NCBI GenBank assembly: GCA_003566255.1
Contig: PXEC01000005.1
Coordinates: forward strand, 1 to 16,216
Source: Candidatus Peregrinibacteria bacterium
GTDB taxonomy: Bacteria > Patescibacteriota > Gracilibacteria > UBA1369 > LOWO2-01-FULL-3
Direction: 5' to 3'
DNA: 16,216 nucleotides
The notes beneath the pieces were generated by a model that searched no databases, had not been told where the DNA came from, and saw nothing but the letters and a program-made list of their open reading frames with translations. Numbering within the stretch: position 1 is the first letter of the stretch; each line of letters begins with the position of its first letter. This document shows, one piece after another, positions 12,695 to 16,216 of the stretch. A program made the translations under genes and the position numbers.

Positions 12695-13519
12695 ATGAAA
12701 ACACGAAAATTATTTACTTTTTTGTCCGTTGCTCTTGCCGTTTCCGTATTTTTTGCCGGATGCGGTACAGCCGAGGACGTTGAACAAAGGGATGTGTATT
12801 TTGAAGGTGCCGTTATCTTGACTATGGAAGTGGAGGGAGACGGGACCGTTACTCCTCTTGAGGGAGAGAATTATTATGAAGAAAATGAATCGGCAATTTT
12901 AACCGCTTTGCCTGCTGAAGGATGGATGTTCAAGGAGTGGGTCGGCGATGTTCTTGAGCATGACGAAGAACAAACAACGATTTTTATGGATGAGGATAAG
13001 ACAGTTAAGGCGGTTTTTGTTGAAGAACCCCTCGCTTTTGATGATGAGATAATAATTAATGGGAATGGAAGAAGCGTTAGAGGTCAGGTGGTCATGGAGG
13101 GAGAAGGAGTCACAAGTGAAGTTGATGTCTGGAATTGCTCCGGATTCGAGGGAGAGTGGCATTGGGAACATAGATTAAATTTGCACGGATTCGGCTCAGC
13201 TGAAGGGAAAACGACTTTTGTTATGCCTCCTCGTCCTGAGGATGAAGATGAAGAATGGAGTTCTCATCCCATAAACGCGGAATTTGGGGGGACTCTTGCC
13301 ACAGTCGACGAGTACAGTGTAACCATAAATGTTGTTTATAAGGACAATATCGCGGTGCTCACAGAGTGGACTCCGGACAGTATGCTTATGACATGGGAAG
13401 GCGTTCACACAGTTACAGCAACCATTCCCCAGATGGGTGTAGTCTTTCAAGAAACGATGGACAGTTCTTCGGAAGTGCCCCTCCTGGTAAAATATGCTGA
13501 TCACCCGGCGTGCGATTAA
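12695..13519 (+). CDS. Lipoprotein with an InlB-like repeat domain
   Basis: The ATG at 12695 gives 274 residues; an in-frame TTG at 12662 would put extra residues before a normal signal peptide and is rejected. A basic start (MKTRK), a hydrophobic stretch and FAGC at 20-23 form a lipoprotein signal, with Cys23 the lipidated residue. Residues about 41-108 match the divergent InlB B-repeat pattern: a GDGTV turn with P, A-L-P-AEGW-F-EW-GD, then T-MDEDKTV-AVF. The rest (110-274) is beta-rich, very acidic and includes FVMPPRPEDEDEEW; I cannot name it. The protein is likely surface-anchored and may bind a surface or another cell. Only one repeat is present, whereas such domains often come in tandem. 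The next gene, an L,D-transpeptidase, is also exported. Confidence 0.75.
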   Translation: MKTRKLFTFLSVALAVSVFFAGCGTAEDVEQRDVYFEGAVILTMEVEGDGTVTPLEGENYYEENESAILTALPAEGWMFKEWVGDVLEHDEEQTTIFMDEDKTVKAVFVEEPLAFDDEIIINGNGRSVRGQVVMEGEGVTSEVDVWNCSGFEGEWHWEHRLNLHGFGSAEGKTTFVMPPRPEDEDEEWSSHPINAEFGGTLATVDEYSVTINVVYKDNIAVLTEWTPDSMLMTWEGVHTVTATIPQMGVVFQETMDSSSEVPLLVKYADHPACD

Positions 13520-13521
13520 AC

Positions 13522-13533
13522 ATCAAGCTTGAT
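13522..13533. repeat. Perfect 12-bp palindrome abutting the transpeptidase promoter
   Basis: ATCAAGCTTGAT is self-complementary over 12 bases and shares its last T with the -35 box TTGACT. A tandem TTGACTT-TTGACTG (13533-13546) follows. It may be an operator, or chance; a hairpin from it would be short and is not a convincing terminator for the lipoprotein gene. Confidence 0.4.
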
Positions 13534-13561
13534 TGACTTTTGACTGCTTTTGTCTTATAAT
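13533..13561 (+). promoter_or_regulatory. L,D-transpeptidase promoter, predicting a leaderless mRNA
   Basis: TTGACT (13533-13538) and a perfect TATAAT (13556-13561) are 17 bp apart. The ATG at 13568 follows after exactly 6 nt, placing the expected transcription start on the start codon. Confidence 0.75.
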
Positions 13562-13567
13562 GGGTTG

Positions 13568-14653
13568 ATGTCTAGATTAAAACCCATATTATTTTTGTTT
13601 CGTTTCTCATGCTTGTTTCTTGTTGCTATTGCTTTCTTCTGTTCTTTTTCCTCTAGTTCCTTTGCAAACAACGCCATACCAAGAAACGATAATAGGACTG
13701 ATTGCAGTTACAGCATGCCGGAAACCCCTCATTATAGCGCTCACTTTTTGACCGTCAGGAGGCAGTTGCGTGTTGAGCCGGGGAGTGTTTTTCAAGTTAA
13801 GGTCTTTATGAAAAATACTGGAAATATGCCTTGGTTTTCAGGTGAAAGCGATTGCGCGGAGCCGGGGGTATATATCGGGACGGAGAGGGAGAGGGACAGG
13901 TCTAGCGATCTTTACGCTGAAGGTCTTGAAGGATGGCGGGGGGGAAACAGGATTATGATGGATCAGCATAGGGTGGATCCCGGTGATGTCGCTTCTTTCA
14001 CTTTTGAGGCGGCCACTCCGGTGCGCAATGTTCTTTTTAAAGAATTTTTTGCACCGGTTGTCAGTGGCGTGCGGTGGATAGATGAAGCCGGGTTTCACTT
14101 TGACCTTATTGTCGGACATGGAGGAACCAGCGCGAAGGACGCAATTCTGAAATTTGAATATGCCAACAGAAGCGGGCCGGTGGACTACATAGACTTGAAC
14201 GCGAAGAAACTTGTTCGCTTGAATCTTTCCGAGAGGATAGTGTATTTGGAGTTGGGTGGCGAGATTCTAAGAGCTTTTCCGGTGAGCCCCGGAAAACCCA
14301 GCACGCCGACTCCCGTTGGGACAACACGAATAACTTTGAAACAGGAGGTACGCATAGCTCACGCTCCTCCCCATTTTATAATGCCCAAGTTTATGTGGTT
14401 CAGGGACGGGGGATATGGATTCCACGCTTTGCCCAGTACGGGAAGTGCGGCTTTAAGAGCGGAAATCCGCAGACGTCTGGCCGCGGGGGAAGAAGTTCCG
14501 ACTTCTTTGTACTATGGAGATGCCTTTTGGCGGGAAGCGCGGGAAAATATCGGGAGAGCCGTAAGCCACGGATGCGTGAGGCTTTTCCCGGAGGACGCGG
14601 ATTGGATGTACGACTTTGTGGAATTGGGAACAAAAGTGGTTGTTGAGAGGTAG
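13568..14653 (+). CDS. Exported L,D-transpeptidase with an Ig-like (NBR1-type) N-terminal domain
   Basis: L,D-transpeptidases form 3-3 crosslinks in peptidoglycan or attach proteins to it. The ATG at 13568 gives 361 residues; an in-frame TTG at 13550 is rejected because it lies just before and across the -10 box. Residues 1-33 form a Sec signal peptide (RLKPILFLFRF, hydrophobic core, likely cut after SFA). Residues about 60-185 resemble the Trp-rich Ig-like domain of the NBR1/FW type: VEPGSVF, MKNTGNMPW, VDPGDVASFTF and a late GVRW. The YkuD catalytic domain follows from about 205, with PVSPGKPSTPTPVGTTRI, the HALP histidine motif and the active-site SHGCVRL with Cys336. All catalytic residues are present. 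It lies 48 nt after the lipoprotein gene but has its own promoter. Confidence 0.88.
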   Translation: MSRLKPILFLFRFSCLFLVAIAFFCSFSSSSFANNAIPRNDNRTDCSYSMPETPHYSAHFLTVRRQLRVEPGSVFQVKVFMKNTGNMPWFSGESDCAEPGVYIGTERERDRSSDLYAEGLEGWRGGNRIMMDQHRVDPGDVASFTFEAATPVRNVLFKEFFAPVVSGVRWIDEAGFHFDLIVGHGGTSAKDAILKFEYANRSGPVDYIDLNAKKLVRLNLSERIVYLELGGEILRAFPVSPGKPSTPTPVGTTRITLKQEVRIAHAPPHFIMPKFMWFRDGGYGFHALPSTGSAALRAEIRRRLAAGEEVPTSLYYGDAFWREARENIGRAVSHGCVRLFPEDADWMYDFVELGTKVVVER

Positions 14654-14668
14654 GTTGTTGGCTATAAT
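14640..14668 (+). promoter_or_regulatory. uvrD promoter within the end of the transpeptidase gene
   Basis: TTGTTG (14640-14645) and a perfect TATAAT (14663-14668) are 17 bp apart; the -35 box lies in the last codons of the transpeptidase gene. Predicted leader about 16 nt. GTAGGTT (14650-14656) and AACCTAC (14682-14688), plus TGGC and GCCA closer in, form an interrupted dyad around the -10 box. Confidence 0.6.
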
Positions 14669-14690
14669 GCAGGCCACCTAAAACCTACGA

Positions 14691-16216
14691 ATGAGCAATA
14701 TTTTGTCCAAATTAAACGACAGGCAGATAGAGGCCGTGACTCATTTTAGCGGACCTTTACTTGTTATAGCGGGCGCGGGTAGCGGAAAGACGCGAGCCCT
14801 TACTAACAGGATCGCTTGGTTGATAGAGGAGAAGAAGGTGAGTCCTTGGAATATTTTGGCGGTGACTTTTACCAACAAAGCCGCTAACGAAATGAAGGAA
14901 AGAGTCTTGAAACTTATTTCCGCGGATGATGAAAAAAATTCACCAACAATAGGCACTTTCCATTCTGTTTGCGTGAGGATATTGAGGAAGGAGATTCATA
15001 ACCTTGACTATGAAAACGCGTTTGTCATATATGATGCCGCGGATCAACAGATCCTGATGAAGAGGATTATGGCGGATATGGCTTTGGACCCCAAAAAAAT
15101 CAATCCCAAGGCTATTTTGGCTCATATCTCCAACGCCAAAAGCCAACTTTTGGGTCCGGACGATTATCGGGGGTACGCGCATGATTATTTTTCGGAAAAG
15201 GTCGCGGACATATATCCCGTCTATCAAAAATTCCTGAAGCAGAACAACGCTTTGGATTTCGATGACATCATCATGAAAACCGTTGAGATCTTTAAAAAAT
15301 TTCCGGAAATATTGGACAAATATCAGGAAAAATTTAAATTTATATCTGTTGACGAATATCAAGATACAAACAGAGCGCAATATGTTCTTATAAAAGCTTT
15401 GGCTGAGAAATATCGGAATATATGCGTGATAGGGGACGCGGATCAGAGCATATACAGTTGGAGGGGCGCGACTATTCAGAATATTCTTGATTTTGAAAAA
15501 GATTATCCGGAAGTAAAAGTCGTTTCTCTGGAGCAAAATTACAGATCCACGCAGGTCATTCTTGAGGGCGCGAATTCGGTGATAACGAAAAACCGTCAGC
15601 GTATAGACAAAAATTTATGGACATCCCGTAACGGAGGGGAAAAAATACGGCATTGGCTTGCCGACAACGAAAGGCATGAGGGAGAACTTATCGCGCGGGA
15701 AATTGAAAAAGATCTGATAGGTAGAGAATATCCGCTTTACAAAGACAATGTTGTCCTTTACAGAACAAACGCGCAGTCCCGTGTCGTGGAGGAGGTTTTT
15801 TTGAAGTACGGCATCCCCTATAAAATTGTCGGAGGAGTTAAATTTTACGAGAGGAAGGAAGTTAAAGATATCATCGCCTATTTGAGGCTGATTCAAAACC
15901 AAGATGATTCCGTAAGCCTTATGCGGATAATAAACACCCCTTCCAGAAAAATCGGCGCCAAGACCGTTGAGGCTGTCCGCAATTTTGCCATGAGAAACAA
16001 TCTTTCTCTTTACAAGGGCATGCTTCTGGCCGATGAGATCGCGGATCTTAATTCCGGCAAGTCCTCCGCTGTGGAAAATTTTGTTAAAACGATAGGGGAT
16101 CTGCAAAATCTGAATTCGGAATTCCCCGCGTCCGGCATGATAAAACATGTTCTTGACCGCACCGGTTACAAGAGAATGCTTGATGATGGCAGTATTGAGG
16201 GAGAGGCAAGACTGGA
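14691..16216 (+). CDS. uvrD: UvrD/PcrA-family superfamily 1 DNA helicase (3' end outside window)
   Basis: UvrD/PcrA is a 3'-5' helicase acting in nucleotide excision and mismatch repair and in removing RecA from DNA. The frame is open from the ATG at 14691 to the window end, 508 complete codons of a protein that usually has 650-750. Seen in order: the Q motif LNDRQIEAV (Gln12), Walker A AGAGSGKT (27-34), motif Ia FTNKAANEM (60-68), TFHS (89-92), motif II VDEYQDTN (220-227), motif III GDADQSIYSWRGA (248-260) and motif IV LEQNYRST (280-287). The YRTNAQSR segment and the start of domain 2B follow. Motifs V and VI lie beyond the edge. The motif II form VDEYQDTN and the close fit of domain 1B point to UvrD/PcrA rather than RecB or AddA. 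Confidence 0.95.
   Translation, partial: MSNILSKLNDRQIEAVTHFSGPLLVIAGAGSGKTRALTNRIAWLIEEKKVSPWNILAVTFTNKAANEMKERVLKLISADDEKNSPTIGTFHSVCVRILRKEIHNLDYENAFVIYDAADQQILMKRIMADMALDPKKINPKAILAHISNAKSQLLGPDDYRGYAHDYFSEKVADIYPVYQKFLKQNNALDFDDIIMKTVEIFKKFPEILDKYQEKFKFISVDEYQDTNRAQYVLIKALAEKYRNICVIGDADQSIYSWRGATIQNILDFEKDYPEVKVVSLEQNYRSTQVILEGANSVITKNRQRIDKNLWTSRNGGEKIRHWLADNERHEGELIAREIEKDLIGREYPLYKDNVVLYRTNAQSRVVEEVFLKYGIPYKIVGGVKFYERKEVKDIIAYLRLIQNQDDSVSLMRIINTPSRKIGAKTVEAVRNFAMRNNLSLYKGMLLADEIADLNSGKSSAVENFVKTIGDLQNLNSEFPASGMIKHVLDRTGYKRMLDDGSIEGEARL

Noticed and set aside
14940..16148. Long open frames antisense to uvrD (198 and 177 residues)
   Set aside because: The + strand encodes all UvrD motifs continuously; the antisense frames resemble no protein and come from codon composition.

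Overview
The window reads as a chromosomal segment of a small-genome bacterium, most likely a member of the Candidate Phyla Radiation (Patescibacteria, Parcubacteria-like). That assignment is inference. It rests on many divergent but complete core genes, very compact spacing, almost no Shine-Dalgarno sequences before start codons, several promoters placed so that transcripts would begin at or next to the start codon, a lone purM, and an ftsE with no ftsX beside it. TGA is a real stop codon here (the partial gene ending at 303, recX, ftsE and the unknown gene ending at 12597), so the recoded-TGA lineages (Gracilibacteria, Absconditabacteria) do not fit.

Layout. From 1 to 5291 the + strand carries the end of a membrane protein, a tiny zinc-ribbon protein, recA-recX, nusA and a type IV pilus/type II secretion assembly ATPase. 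From 5288 to 9929 the - strand carries, in order of transcription, a small unknown charged protein, a Xer tyrosine recombinase, ftsE, purM, a two-helix PH-domain membrane protein and dprA. dprA meets the pilus ATPase gene tail to tail with a 3-bp overlap. From 9985 to the end the + strand carries a dGTPase-like HD hydrolase, nrdR, a 310-residue unknown protein, a lipoprotein with an InlB-like repeat domain, an exported L,D-transpeptidase with an Ig-like N-terminal domain, and the first 508 codons of a UvrD/PcrA helicase cut by the window edge.

Together: RecA, RecX, DprA and the pilus-type ATPase fit DNA uptake and recombination. UvrD, RecA and Xer cover repair and chromosome resolution. dGTPase and NrdR both act on dNTP supply. 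FtsE, the L,D-transpeptidase and the lipoprotein belong to the envelope.

The most interesting signals are regulatory. A perfect inverted repeat fills the whole spacer of the recA promoter (a candidate SOS operator). Three genes have a good promoter whose -10 box ends exactly 6 nt before the ATG, which predicts leaderless mRNAs, and two more have an 8-nt gap. A perfect hairpin lies between a TATAAT box and the pilus ATPase start. There is no intergenic gap over 300 bases; the largest is 147 bases, before recA. I saw no tRNA, rRNA, CRISPR array, insertion sequence or prophage gene.
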